A DNA stretch of 64,000 nt, from assembly GCF_035046505.1 (NCBI RefSeq), contig NC_089823.1, positions 8,970,044-9,034,043 of the forward strand, written 5' to 3'. A program made the position numbers and the translations under genes. Of this stretch, positions 55,310 through 64,000 are shown in pieces (the stretch's first letter is position 1; every line of letters begins with the position of its first letter). A model generated the notes under the pieces. The model saw only the letters and a list, made by a program, of their open reading frames with translations, was not told the origin of the DNA and searched no databases. Origin of the DNA: Tiliqua scincoides (taxonomy: Eukaryota > Chordata > Lepidosauria > Squamata > Scincidae).

Positions 55310-55351
55310 GGTAGCTACTTTCGCTATCGCTGGCATTAGAAGAAACATGGG
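55310..55351 (-). CDS. DLG2: DLG2 42-nt cassette exon (HVSSNASDSESSY)
   Basis: The exon lies between acceptor tgttcttgcag and donor gtaagtt. With the carried-over base it reads P-HVSSNASDSESSY and passes one base on, so it is phase 1 in and phase 1 out. At 42 nt it inserts exactly 14 residues without changing frame. The homologous DLG1 segment is HVTSNASDSESSYRGQEE. It is therefore an optional serine-rich linker exon after either HOOK alternative. The ORF that runs through it at 55,209-55,418 is intronic read-through. Confidence 0.92.
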
Positions 55352-55554
55352 CTGCAAGAACAGGACAGCAAATTAAAAGGACGTAACCAAGCACCAGAAT
55401 GTCAAGGAACCACCCCAATCATGCAAAAGGTGGAATGTGCAGAGTGGAGGTCAGAATCCGTGCAGCAGGGCAGCCCTGGCACTCCCAGGTAGCCGATAAA
55501 GTGAAGGTCAGAAGCATCATCGCTTGTGGAGCTGCTAAGATAAGCGCTCTATAC

Positions 55555-56083
55555 CAGTGTTTCTCAAACTGTGGGTCGGGATCCACTAGGTGGGTCGCAA
55601 GCCAATTTCAGGTGGGTCCCCATTCATTTCAATAAGTATTTTATTTTTAATGTATTAGACTTGATGCTACCATGGTATGTGACTGCATTTAGACAAATGT
55701 TACAGATCTATGCTTTTAACAGGCTACTATGTATATGCTTTTAACAATGATAATCAGGAGGGCTTACTTCCTGGTAAGTGTGGACAGGATTGCAGCCTTT
55801 GGGATATTTGGGAAATTTTTTAAAAGTCAGTTCAGCAACTGCTTGGGAAGGTTAAGAGAGTTTTCTGTTTTAAATAAATGTTTAAAGTGATACTTATTGC
55901 AAACTTTTTGCTTAATTAATTGATTTAATTTGATTTTGTCATATGTGGGTGTTAAGAAATTTTCCTGATTGATGATGTCGCTTCCGGCATCACTTCCTGG
56001 TTAATGATATCACTTCTGGTGGGTCCCGACAGATTGTCACTCTAAAAAGTGGGTCCCAGTGCTTAAATGTTTGAGAACCACTG
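55555..56083. mobile_element. hAT-like element, 529 bp (TSD CTCTATAC/CTCTATGC)
   Basis: Starts CAGTGTTTCTCAAACTGTGGG and ends AATGTTTGAGAACCACTG. The flanking octamers CTCTATAC (55,547-55,554) and CTCTATGC (56,084-56,091) match at 7 of 8. The interior GGTGGGTCCCCATTCATTTC and GATGCTACCATGGTATGTGA CTGCATTT matches the element at 29,415 in inverse orientation. Confidence 0.9.
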
Positions 56084-56168
56084 CTCTATGCCAATCTCGT
56101 TGCTCAAGAAACTAGCATCTGAAGAAGACATTGAAGCATGTCTGCATGAAGTGTTTTTACTCCCTGGC

Positions 56169-56345
56169 TGTTCCCAGGTGTGCTAATTCAGCATCCCTCC
56201 TCAGGGGAGAATGTGGATGTGACTGTCTTGCGCCGCTTGCTGTACTCCCACACTTCACAGAGGCTCTCAATTTCCATGGAGAAGGAACAGGGTGCACAAA
56301 GTGGCCAGAATGAGGTTACAGGTCCAGCCTATTTATACATGGAGT
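56169..56345. repeat. repeat fragment shared with 53,448-53,566
   Basis: CCCTCCTCAGGGGAGAATGT GGATGTGACTGTCTTGCGCC GCTTGCTGTACTCCC, then CATGGAGAAGGAACAGGGTG CACAAAGTGGCCAGAA, is about 90% the same as the copy in the 53-kb repeat. Type unknown. Confidence 0.6.
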
Positions 56346-56359
56346 TTTTTATATATAAT

Positions 56360-57424
56360 GCTTTTCAACCTGTTCATAAATGACCTGGAGACAGGTGTGA
56401 GCAGTGAGGTGGCTAAGTTTGTAGACAACACCAAACTTTTCTGAGTGGTGAAGACCAGAAGTGATTGTGAAAAGCTCCAGAAGGATCTCTCCAAACTGGG
56501 AGACTGGGCAGCAAAATGGCAGATGTGTTTCAGTGTAAGTAAGTGTAAAGTCATGCACATTGGGGCAAAAAATCAAAACTTCACATATAGGCTGACGGGT
56601 TCTGAGCTATCTGTGACAGATCAGGAGAGAGATCTTGGGGTGGTGGTGGACAGGTCGATGAAAGTGTCGACCCAATGTGCGATGGCAGTAAAGAAGGCCA
56701 ATTCTATGCTTGGGATAATTAGAAAAGGTATTGAGAACAAAACGGCTAATATTATAATGCCGTTGTACAAATCGATGGTAAGGCCACACCTGGAGTATTG
56801 TGTCCTGTTCTGGTCGCCACATCTCAAAAAGGTTATAGCGGAAATGGAAAAGGTGCAAAAGAGAGCGACTAAGATGATTAAGGGACTGGGGCACTTTCCT
56901 TATGAAGAAAGGCTATGGCATTGGGGCCTCTTCAGTCTAGGAAGGAGACACCTGAGGGGGGACATGATTGAGACATACAAAATTATGCATGGGAAGGATA
57001 AAGTGGATAGAGAGATGCTCTTTACACTCTCACATAACACCATAAAAAGGGGACATCCACTAAAATTGAGTGTTGGGAGAGTTAGGACAGACAAACGAAA
57101 ATATTTCTTTACTCGGCATGTGGTTGGTCTGTGGAACTCCTTGGCACAGGATGTGGTGACGGCATCTGGCCTGGATGCCTTTAAAAGGAGATTGGACAAG
57201 TTTCTGGAGGAAAATCCATTACGGGTTACAAGCCATGATGTGTGTGTACAACCTCCTGATTTTAGAAATGGGCTATGCCAGATGCAAGGGAGGGCACCAG
57301 GAAGATGTCTCTTGTTATCTGGTGTGCTCCCTGGGGCATTTGGTGGGCCGCTGTGAGATACAGGAAGCTGGACTAGATGGGCCTGTGGCCTGATCCAGTG
57401 GGGCTGTTCCTATGTTCTTATGTA
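56360..57424 (+). mobile_element. CR1 LINE, longest 3' copy in the window (~1.06 kb)
   Basis: It starts in the RT domain (LFINDLETGVSSEVAKF-like sequence), covers the rest of ORF2 and the 3' UTR, and ends TTCCTATGTTCTTATG, the CR1 octamers. A stop (TGA) near 56,442 in the FSVVKTR region precedes the long frame, so it is inactive, but overall divergence is low. Confidence 0.93.
56445..57356 (+). CDS. CR1 ORF2 C-terminal fragment
   Basis: A 303-codon frame: VKTRSDCEKLQKDLSKLGDW, AAKWQMCFSVSKCKVMHIGA, TGSELSVTDQERDLGVVVDR, SMLGIIRKGIENKTANIIMP, LYKSMVRPHLEYCVLFWSPH, LKKVIAEMEKVQKRATKMIK, GLGHFPYEERLWHWGLFSLG, then GHPLKLSVGRVRTDKRKYFF and VVGLWNSLAQDVVTASGLDA. This is the thumb and post-RT region of CR1 ORF2. 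It lacks the catalytic motifs, which lie upstream and are truncated away. Near the end a one-base deletion in the FLEEKSI region carries the frame past the normal stop into 3' UTR. Confidence 0.9.
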   Translation: MVKTRSDCEKLQKDLSKLGDWAAKWQMCFSVSKCKVMHIGAKNQNFTYRLTGSELSVTDQERDLGVVVDRSMKVSTQCAMAVKKANSMLGIIRKGIENKTANIIMPLYKSMVRPHLEYCVLFWSPHLKKVIAEMEKVQKRATKMIKGLGHFPYEERLWHWGLFSLGRRHLRGDMIETYKIMHGKDKVDREMLFTLSHNTIKRGHPLKLSVGRVRTDKRKYFFTRHVVGLWNSLAQDVVTASGLDAFKRRLDKFLEENPLRVTSHDVCVQPPDFRNGLCQMQGRAPGRCLLLSGVLPGAFGGPL

Positions 57425-57691
57425 CTTACTCATGCTCTAAGGGTCAAACTAAACATGACATCAGAACAAAGATTGGGTACTTTGTTTTAAAATAAAACAT
57501 TTAATAGTATGTATGTGTGTGAAGGCAATGAGACAACAAAACCATATTTCTTCTGAAGAGCTATAAAATGTTATTTATTAATATTAAATGCAATGAAATA
57601 ACTTGAGACATAGCACTCTCTCTATTTAGGTTCTGGCTAATCTGTACTGATTCCCATACTCATCCACACCATGTATAGACCTAAAAGGGAG

Positions 57692-57943
57692 CACATCTGT
57701 AGAACTCCTTCCTACAAGATGTTGTGATGGCACATGTCCTAGATGCCTTTAAAAGGAGATTGGGCAGATTTATGGAGGAATAGTCCATCACAGGTTACAA
57801 GCCATGGTGGGTATGTGCAACCTCCAGTTTATAGAGGTAGCCTCTCTCTGAATACAATATGCAAGAGAGTAGCAACAGGATACCAGTATCTTGTTGTCTT
57901 GAGTGCTCCCTGGGGCATCAGGTGGGCCACTGTGAGATATACA
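57692..57943 (+). mobile_element. older CR1 3' fragment
   Basis: GTAGAACTCCTTCCTACAAG ATGTTGTGATGGC, CTTTAAAAGGAGATTGGGCA G, ACAGGTTACAAGCCATGGTG GGTATGTGCAACCTCC and CCCTGGGGCATCAGGTGGGC follow CR1 order, but it diverges strongly and is cut short at GAGATA where another repeat begins. Confidence 0.8.
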
Positions 57944-58070
57944 GGTCCAGCCTATTTATACACGGATTTGCCTCAACACGAATGGCCCCTGAAAGGAATG
58001 TGCTGATTCCTGGAGAAAGGGAAAAATGCATCCCTTTAAAATCAGTTTAAAAAACAAGCCTTTGGTCCCA

Positions 58071-58276
58071 ATCCTATCCAAATTTCCAGCACTGATGCAA
58101 CTGCAATGCAACCCCGAGGTAAGAGAACAAACGTTTCTTTATATTGAGGAGGCCTCTGTGACGAATGCAGCACATTATTGCAGAATGCAGCATTGCAGGA
58201 GGCCATTGCAGAATGCAGCACATGCCCCATTGGCACAGCTACATCTGTGCTGGAAAACTGGATAGGATTGGACCCT
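58071..58276. mobile_element. MITE with CCCAATCCTATCC termini, 206 bp
   Basis: GTCCCAATCCTATCCAAATT TCCAGCACTG and the mirrored TGTGCTGGAAAACTGGATAG GATTGGACCC are the ends. The interior has a locally repeated GCAGAATGCAGCA phrase. It is the same family as 46,688 and 50,688. Confidence 0.75.
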
Positions 58277-58304
58277 TAAGGAAATCCAATGGATCTAGGT
58301 TCTT

Positions 58305-58396
58305 AGGCTGCAATCCCATACACACCTACCTGGGAATAGGTTCCATTGAATTCAATGGCACTTGCTTCTAAGTAGACATGCATAGAATTGTGCTGT
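58305..58396. mobile_element. palindromic MITE (CAATCCTA family)
   Basis: AGGCTGCAATCCCATACACA CCTACCTGGGAATAGG, TTCCATTGAATTCAATGGCA CTT and AGTAGACATGCATAGAATTG TGCTGT show the family's palindromic layout. The termini are diverged. Confidence 0.7.
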
Positions 58397-59464
58397 TCGT
58401 GAACGAGGGACATGTCACACATGAGGTTTTTCTTACACAGAGATAATCTCCATCTCAACATAAACACAAGAGTTTACTTTGCCCACATCATATCGGTTTG
58501 GATGTGGATTAATCTGCTGTCCTCAACTACTAAACAGTGACTGGATCACAGTTTTGATGAGGAGGTCAGTGAGAATTCCAGTGCGGTGCAAACTGGTCTT
58601 CTCAGTTCCACAAGAGATAATGCACCTGCCTCTTCAGGGAAAGTCAACCATCAGGTGAGCCCAGGCAGAAAGGAAACCCTGTGAGTTGCTGCGTGAGATC
58701 GTGTGCATGTATATACATTCCTGTAATGAGAAGCGCATTCATGGCAGGAATTAAGGCAATGTCAACACTGGCATACAGGTTGCTGTTGTTTTGCCTGCGT
58801 TAACTGGTGTCTCAGAAAAAAGAACTGGTAAACTCTGAAGAAAGCAAATGGCCATTACACACAGGAAGTGAGGTCATCATGGGCAAGAGTGATCCAGAGA
58901 TTGGCACCACACAGTACACCAGTGTAGTGGGCAACGTCAAGATGCAAGATGTCAGAAACCCATTTCAGCCTATGCAGCTTTCTCCTGACCATCCCAATCA
59001 ATTGATGTCTGAACAGTAATCAAAATGAGATGGCCTTTTCTTTGATTCTTGGAACTATTGGTTCACTACAGATCAGAAACATTCAAAAGACCATAATGTG
59101 TCATGGGCTAAAATGTAAGCTCTTCTACAATCTGCCTGGATAAACGCATTACATCTGCAGTATTTTGACAGATCTAGAGCAGTGGTTTTCAAACTTAAAC
59201 TCTTCCGAGAATTCTTTTCATGTTGACTGGTTTGCCACAAAACCCCTCTGTGCCTGCCACAGAACCTCTATATATTGCTGAGAAGTCTGGAGGGGAAGGG
59301 TCCTGCTTTTTCAGGAACAGCCATGGCTCAATGCTTTGCATGAAGTGCTGTGCACATATTTTGCATGAACCAAGTCCCAGATTGGGCACCTCCAGATAAG
59401 GCTGGAAAAGTCCCTTGCCTGAAACCCAAGAGATCTGATGAACAGTGTTGAAAATACTGACTAT

Positions 59465-59553
59465 GGCTACAATCCTATCCACCACTTTCCTAGGAGTAAG
59501 CCCCATTGAATATAATGGGACTTACTTCCGAGTAGACATGCATAGGCTTGGGC
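59465..59553. mobile_element. palindromic MITE nested in the hAT element
   Basis: GGCTACAATCCTATCCACCA CTTTCC, GTAAGCCCCATTGAATATAA TGGGACTTACTTC, AGTAGACATGCATAGGCTTG GGCT. It lies beside, and in reverse orientation to, the next copy. Confidence 0.75.
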
Positions 59554-59558
59554 TCTAA

Positions 59559-59648
59559 CAGCCCAATCCTATGCATGTCTACTCAGAAGTGAGTCCCATT
59601 AGTGTCAATAGGGCTTACTCCCAGGAAAGCGTGGATAGGATTGGGCTG
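59559..59648. mobile_element. palindromic MITE, well preserved, 90 bp
   Basis: CAGCCCAATCCTATGCATGT CTACTCAGAAGTGAGTCCCA TTAGTG, then TAGGGCTTACTCCCAGGAAA GCGTGGATAGGATTGGGCTG. The left flank is TAA and the right TTT. It is nearly identical to 9,920 and to the reverse of 62,511. Confidence 0.82.
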
Positions 59649-60369
59649 TTTGATGGATCAATGATCTGGATGGACCAATGAAACTAGATGGACTGAGATT
59701 CAGCCAGCCTCATATCGCTTGCCATTCTCGCTTGGGTTTCATTGTCACCCTGTGTGAACTGATGCTATATTGCAAAATCAACGTTCCTCTGTGGTTTCAA
59801 GCTCCTGATAAACTCATGAGGCTCTCCAGGGTTCCCCTGAATATAGTTTGAAAACTACTGCTCTAGAGATGGGAAATAATGCATCTCTGGATTCACCTAG
59901 GACAAACAATGGTGTTCTGGACAGAGCAGTTCTAGGTGCGCACATTCAGATCTTGAATTCTGTCTCAGTAGCCATGATTTCATCTGAAATTCAGCCACTG
60001 CTCTATTTACTTCTGGATATATCTAGTAGTGCCCAGATTTTTGGGTCTGCATGTTACATTTTTAACACAGAGTGGAACACTTGGTTTGCTAAAGGTGAAG
60101 CAGATCTAAAATCTATCTGGAAACTGTTCGCACCCCCATTTCTTCTGGTTTCTTCCATTTAGAGCAAAGCACTAATCTATAACCTGACAAAGTTAACAAA
60201 CACTTAATAAAAAGGGGGACGGGGCGGAAAGAAGCTGAAAATGTAGAAGCAAAAGCATCAAAACTGGTGATTTGATTTGAAGATCAAAGGAAAATCAAAC
60301 GAAAATGTCTTTTTTTCTGAAGTGCATTCTGGGCAATGATGCAAGCTCTAAGTAGACGTCAGTCAAAAG

Positions 60370-61315
60370 CAGTGGTTTTCAAACTGTCTACTGTTTGGGA
60401 GCAAGCTCTGCATGGACTTGTCTGCCGACTGTAAGCCACAGAACCAAACTGCTTTGCAGAGGATTCTGGAGCATGTTCTAGTTCATGTAGGCACTGGCCT
60501 GGCAGTGAAATGTATTCGCCTCAGTTTTGCTTTCACCACCCAGAATGGTTCCGAGGGAGAGGGGCTGCTTGCGTGCTGCGGTGAGGATCCCTGCAAAACT
60601 TAGTGCTTTGCACTCCCTCTAGCTACGCCACTGCTTGACACTTCCCAGGGTCTGCACATTGCAAAGGAAGACAGGGAGAGAAGTCCAAGCCCAGGGCTCA
60701 ATCTTGTCCCCCCTCAGGCGTCTCTTTTCTAGGCTGAAGAGGCCCAAACGCTATAGCCTTTCCTCCTAAGGAAGGTGCCCCAGCCCAGCAATCATCTTAG
60801 TTGCTCTCTTTTGCACCTTTTCCATTTCCACTATATCCTTTTTGAGATGTGGCGACTAGAACTGGATGCAATACTCCAGGTGTGGCCTTACCATAGATTT
60901 GTACAACAGCATTATAATATTAGCCGTTTTGTTCTCAATATCCTTCCTAATGATCCCAAGCATAGAATTGGCCTTCTTCACTGCTGCCGCACACTGGGCT
61001 GACACTTTCATCGACCTGTCCACCACCACCCCAAGATCTCTCTCCTGATCTGTCACGGACTGTGATGCTGCTTCTCAGTTGCAGGTGGGCAGTGGCTGGC
61101 ACTGGACCTTTCTCAGTAGGTAGAGAAAGGTAGGCCTTTCTCAGGCCTGTCTCAGGTACTGGGGCATCAGTAGCTCCCCAATGATGTTGACTCTTGATGC
61201 CAGTCCTAACCAAGCCAAGCTGGGCACCTTGTTCACCATTACTTATCACTGAAGACCACTTTTCATGCTTTTTGGAAATATCAGGGATCCTCAGAATTCA
61301 GTTTGAAAACCACTG
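60370..61315. mobile_element. hAT-like element (CAGTGGTTTTCAAACTG), enlarged by a CR1 and a MITE end
   Basis: Left end CAGTGGTTTTCAAACTGTCT and right end TTCAGTTTGAAAACCACTG are inverted. It is the same family as 59,180. It contains the end of a hAT-like MITE (about 60,496-60,633, ending CTAGCTACGCCACTG) and a CR1 fragment. The flanks GTCAAAAG and GTCTACAA agree at only 5 of 8. Confidence 0.72.
60694..61070 (-). mobile_element. CR1 LINE internal fragment
   Basis: The minus strand encodes VTDQERDLGVVVDRSMKVSA, KANSMLGIIRKDIENKTANI, LLYKSMVRPHLEYCIQF and then EKVQKRATK, LGHLP, ending around RRLRGD. The 3' end is missing, so this is an internal piece with both sides lost, probably cut by later rearrangement within the hAT element. 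Confidence 0.88.
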
Positions 61316-61643
61316 GTCTACAAGAGTGTCATGAGCAGGGGGGGGGGTCAAAAATGGTTAGGAAACAGAAGGTGTTATTTACAACAGGAGTAGAACTATC
61401 TGTTTCATATGCTGAATGCTATTACTACTGTCATGCAGAACATAAAAATAATGGCAAATCCCCCCTCCCCCAGTGCATTCAAAGCTGGGGAACAAAATAA
61501 AAATCTAATCTTATGCATGCCGGGGTGGAAGGTCTTTGGGGAAGGAACAAAAGCCAAAATAAAAACTGAAACAAATTTTTTTTTCCCATAAAAACAAAAG
61601 AAAAATAAAAGAAAGTTTACAGTGACCATTCCTGGGAACTTAC

Positions 61644-61689
61644 TCAGAGTCTTTGTTCCATAACCGTCGTCACCTAATCCGGGGATGTC
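61644..61689 (-). CDS. DLG2: DLG2 alternative HOOK exon (DIPGLGDDGYGTKTL), 46 nt
   Basis: After the acceptor ttccgtgcag the sequence reads DIPGLGDDGYGTKTL plus one base, followed by the donor gtaagtt. This is the alternative DLG2 HOOK insert as I remember it, in isoforms running KG-DIPGLGDDGYGTKTL-RGQED. It starts in phase 0 and ends in phase 1, exactly like the 100-nt exon at 63,778, so it replaces that exon. Including both or neither shifts the frame. The encoded peptide is acidic and glycine-rich, unlike the basic alternative. The open frame continues upstream (TSVQ...), but the acceptor and phase set the start. Confidence 0.88.
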
Positions 61690-62510
61690 CTGCACGGAAG
61701 TCCCCAGAAGAGAGCAATGAGAAAAAAAAGAACAGCCGCAGAAGAGGAAGGAAGAAGTCAGTGGAGTTGAAATGGATACTACCATGACTGACCATGTTGA
61801 TTGTACAGTCTGGATTCCTGATCCTTTTCGCAAACGACATCCATCCCCAAAGGCCAAAGCCGTGTTGCCAAGGAAAGGTTATTTTGGTTAAAGCCAAAGT
61901 CATCCGATGTCATTTCAAATCAAGGCTGGACTCCTATGCACACTTGCTTCCACTCACAGCAGCTGAGGCTTCTGAGACAACTGGTTTTGGACCGCACTGG
62001 AAGGCATTTGGATTAGCAAGCCAGGATGGCAGCTATGGGAGGGTCACCTTTCAGACCACAATGTAGTATTCTTTAGAAGCACCTATATTTTTGGCCAGTT
62101 CACTGGCTCTACACACTCATGACTCTGATTACAAATCATTTTTTTTATTTAAAAAAAGGGGGGACAGCAATGTGGTTAAACATGTTCACAATATTGCTAC
62201 AATGACCATGAGATACAAAAACGCAGCCACAACAAATTTGCTACACCCCACGTTTGGGGTTTTTGTTTTGCCAATTTAAATATAATATTTTCACTACATT
62301 TATACCCTTCCTTTCTTCCATCATGGAACAAAAGTGGCTTACATGGGGGATTTCCAGGTGGTTACCTGTCCAGACAGTGACAGGACCAAGACAGGCTTAG
62401 CTTAAACAACTTAAAATTTTCCTTCTGGCTGTTCTTTGCCCCAAGGGGACGGAAACTTACAGGGATCCATATGTTACTTATGTGTTTTCACCAATGGGGA
62501 AAACAGCTAA

Positions 62511-62600
62511 CAGCTCAATCCTATCCACACTTTCCTGGGAGTAAGCCCCATTAACTCTAATGGGACTTACTTCTGAGTAGACATGCATAGAATTGGGCTG
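62511..62600. mobile_element. palindromic MITE with perfect TAA target duplication
   Basis: CAGCTCAATCCTATCCACAC TTTCCTGGGAGTAAGCCCCA TTAACTCTAATGGGACTTAC TTCTGAGTAGACATGCATAG AATTGGGCTG spans exactly 90 bp between TAA (62,508-62,510) and TAA (62,601-62,603). This is the best evidence for a 3-bp TAA duplication for the family, as expected of PIF/Harbinger elements. Confidence 0.85.
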
Positions 62601-62908
62601 TAAGAGGGGCCATCCATCAGACATGTCACTGAATTTGTATTTCTGGACACAGAAGTTGAAATTCCAGGTGACCCTGAAGCAAAATATTACAGCCCCTGTA
62701 CTACAACTGCCCCAGTTGGGATTTTAATCTTAGGGATCTAGGGGATTTCAGAATCCTGCATGACTATCACATCATCAGGTGTTTTCTAATTTGATAGCTT
62801 TCACTTCTAAAGTCAGAAAAGACTATAATGGATTTTTGGTTACAGCTGGTCTTCATGAACCACCATGGGCCATCTGAAGATAATGAGAAGCAAATAAGTG
62901 ATCGTTGT

Positions 62909-63427
62909 TGGCAACCTTCAGTCTCGAAAGACTATGGTATTGCGCTCTGAAAGGTGGTTCTGGAACAGCGTCTAGTGCGGCTGAAAAGGCCACTTCAGGA
63001 GTGACAATCCCTTCCACACCGGGAGCAAGTACAGTCTGTCCCTGGTCTGTCTCCCTGGCTATGGGCCTTCCTTCTTTGCCTCTTTGCCTCAGCCTGTTGG
63101 CCAAGTGTCTCTTCAAACTGGGAAAGGCCATGCTGCACAGCCTGCCTCCGAGCGGGCCGCTCAGAGGCCAGGGTTTCCCACCTGTTGAGGTCCACTCCTA
63201 AGGCCTTCAGATCCCTCTTGCAGATGTCCTTGTATCGCAGCTGTGGTCTACTTGTAGGGCGCTTTCCTACATGAGTTCTCCATAGAGGAGGTCTCCATAG
63301 AGGAGATCCTTTGGGATCCGGCCATCATCCATTCTCACGACATGACCGAGGCAACGCAGGTGTCTCTGTTTCAGCAGTGCATACATGCTAGGGATTCCAG
63401 CTCGTTCCAGGACTGTGTTGTTCATTA
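62909..63427 (-). mobile_element. hairpin-tailed LINE, 3' fragment, copy 3
   Basis: It matches the last 520 bp of the LINE at 1,952-3,890: the 3' tail complement GTTGGCAACCTTCAGTCTCG AAAGACTATGG, the zinc-finger-like region and the LRWLGHVVRMDDGR region. It carries a short duplication (TCTCCATAGAGGAG, repeated at about 63,275-63,305) and small frame damage, so it is older than copies 1 and 2. The 5' truncation is at about 63,425. Confidence 0.9.
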
Positions 63428-63777
63428 AAACCACATTTGAGTTAAAGTGGCTTTCTCTTTAACCAAAATTTGAAGTAGAACAATTTACGTAAGGCTGAAA
63501 AGGGGGTATACTTTTAAAACATGGCAATAAAGAAGAGTTTTTCAACCAAAAACTGTAGTTTTATTATTATTATTTTTGTCCAAAAGGGGATGTCCCAGGG
63601 GAGAAAGGATGCACCTCCTGAATCCAGACTGCCATCATACATTGGTCACAGTAGTAAGGCCTCACCTGCCCTGAAGCTGACTTTTGTTTGCCTAAGGTGT
63701 ATGTGTGGGGGAGTACCAGTGTCATGCAGGTCACCCCGTGTGCTGCACCGTGACATCGTCTCTAAGAATCTACTTAC

Positions 63778-63877
63778 GTTCCAGGTCACTCGCTTCCTGC
63801 TCACTCAGCTCCTTGTTCTTGTAGAATGGGAACTTTCGTGAAAAGATGAAGTTCTTTTTACGCTTGTCATTGAATGA
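63778..63877 (-). CDS. DLG2: DLG2 HOOK-region exon (SFNDKRKK variant), 100 nt
   Basis: This exon starts in phase 0 after ttctccttcacag and ends in phase 1 before gtaagta. It encodes SFNDKRKKNFIFSRKF, then PFYKNKELSEQEASDLE plus one base. It is the basic segment between the SH3 fold and the GK domain of DLG proteins (DLG1 has SFNDKRKKNLFSRKFPFYKNK). In this family the HOOK region regulates SH3-GK packing and calmodulin/protein 4.1-type interactions. The 100-nt length (1 mod 3) makes it an alternative to the 46-nt exon at 61,644-61,689. It is the first exon of the gene visible here; the preceding exon lies upstream of 64,000. Confidence 0.95.
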
Positions 63878-64000
63878 CTGTGAAGGAGAAAAGGCATGGG
63901 GCAAAAACAAGGACGTCTAATTGTTGTCACACTCATGCTGACAAAACAACTAGTTGATAAAAAGTGGAAAGAAACTGCAGTGACTGAGTCCAAGTGGTTT

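Larger units (their letters stand above)
59180..59860. mobile_element. hAT-like element, 681 bp (TSD ATCTAGAG/CTCTAGAG), hosting two MITEs
   Basis: Starts CAGTGGTTTTCAAACTTAAA and ends AATATAGTTTGAAAACTACTG. The flanking octamers ATCTAGAG (59,172-59,179) and CTCTAGAG (59,861-59,868) match at 7 of 8. Two palindromic MITEs sit inside it, at about 59,465-59,553 and at 59,559-59,648. Confidence 0.88.
55352..61643. other. DLG2 intron upstream of the 42-nt cassette, dense in transposons
   Basis: This interval holds hAT elements (55,555, 59,180, 60,370), CR1 copies (56,360, 57,692, 60,694) and MITEs (58,071, 58,305). Unclassified gaps remain at 57,425-57,691, 58,398-59,179 and 59,869-60,369. The phrase AGGTCCAGCCTATTTATACA appears twice, at 56,321 (next to the CR1) and 57,943, in the latter followed by GGATTTGCCTCAACACGAAT GGCCCC; it is the start of some other repeat. 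Confidence 0.55.
61690..63777. other. DLG2 intron between the two alternative HOOK exons
   Basis: The interval is 2.1 kb. It contains the perfect MITE at 62,511-62,600 and LINE copy 3 at 62,909-63,427. The stretches 61,690-62,507, 62,604-62,908 and 63,428-63,777 have no recognised repeat or gene. Confidence 0.6.
40688..63877 (-). other. DLG2: DLG2 gene, 3' coding part (SH3-HOOK linker, GK-like domain, stop)
   Basis: Nine exons on the minus strand translate to the C-terminal third of a DLG-family MAGUK. All have AG acceptors and GT donors, and phases that join correctly. DLG2 is preferred over its paralogues from remembered sequences: [36 protein letters not shown] and [12 protein letters not shown] fit DLG2, whereas DLG1 has YNNHLYG and SYIWVPAKEKL, DLG3 has ANKIFDKA, and DLG4 has INKRITEEQARKAF. 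The protein is a postsynaptic scaffold that binds NMDA receptors and potassium channels through PDZ domains (outside this window) and phosphoproteins such as GKAP through its inactive GK domain. Introns here run from about 1.2 to 8.4 kb and are rich in repeats. The 5' two thirds of the gene lie beyond position 64,000. Confidence 0.95.

Noticed and set aside
40688-63877. assignment to DLG1, DLG3 or DLG4 instead of DLG2
   Set aside because: The residues [29 protein letters not shown] and GPFIW fit DLG2 best among the paralogue sequences I remember; DLG1 was the closest alternative.

Overview
This is a eukaryotic, vertebrate window, most likely from a squamate reptile or a close sauropsid. The evidence is CR1 LINEs ending in (TTCTTATG)n, L2-type LINEs ending in GGGCGGGATATAAATAAA plus (TTA)n, a 5S-rRNA-derived SINE, tRNA-derived SINEs, and many short hAT-like and Harbinger-like MITEs. 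Nothing bacterial is present: no operons and no CRISPR array.

One host gene is recognised. The minus strand from 63,877 down to 40,688 holds the last coding exons of DLG2 (PSD-93/chapsyn-110), a synaptic MAGUK scaffold. I placed nine exons from their translations and splice sites: two alternative HOOK exons (63,778-63,877 and 61,644-61,689), a 42-nt cassette (55,310-55,351), and six constitutive exons that carry the guanylate-kinase-like domain to the stop at 40,688-40,690. The seven-exon path (100+51+102+173+110+92+107 nt) stays open for 245 codons including the stop. The phases of the 100-nt and 46-nt exons make them mutually exclusive. The PDZ and SH3 exons lie beyond 64,000. The 3' UTR runs leftward from 40,687 to an end I could not fix.

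The left half (1 to about 32,500) appears intergenic and is built mainly from mobile elements. At 1.8-5.2 kb an L2 LINE is split by a younger LINE with an 11-bp target duplication. That younger LINE has other copies at 147-692 and 62,909-63,427. Its last 33 nt, which fold into an AGTCT-TTCG-AGACT hairpin, are also the complete tail of the 5S-rRNA SINE at 13.3, 23.6 and 42.3 kb, so the window contains a SINE and its likely LINE partner. A second L2 (7.4-9.8 kb), about ten CR1 fragments, a DIRS-like fossil (about 22.1-22.8 kb), a roughly 350-bp-arm palindrome with tRNA-like promoters (26.2-26.95 kb) and nested hAT elements with 8-bp duplications (29.4-30.0 kb) make up most of the rest.

The right half is DLG2 3' UTR and introns, carrying the same repeat families. 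All family names come from reading motifs; no database search was possible, and repeat boundaries are good to about 10-20 bp unless a target duplication is quoted.
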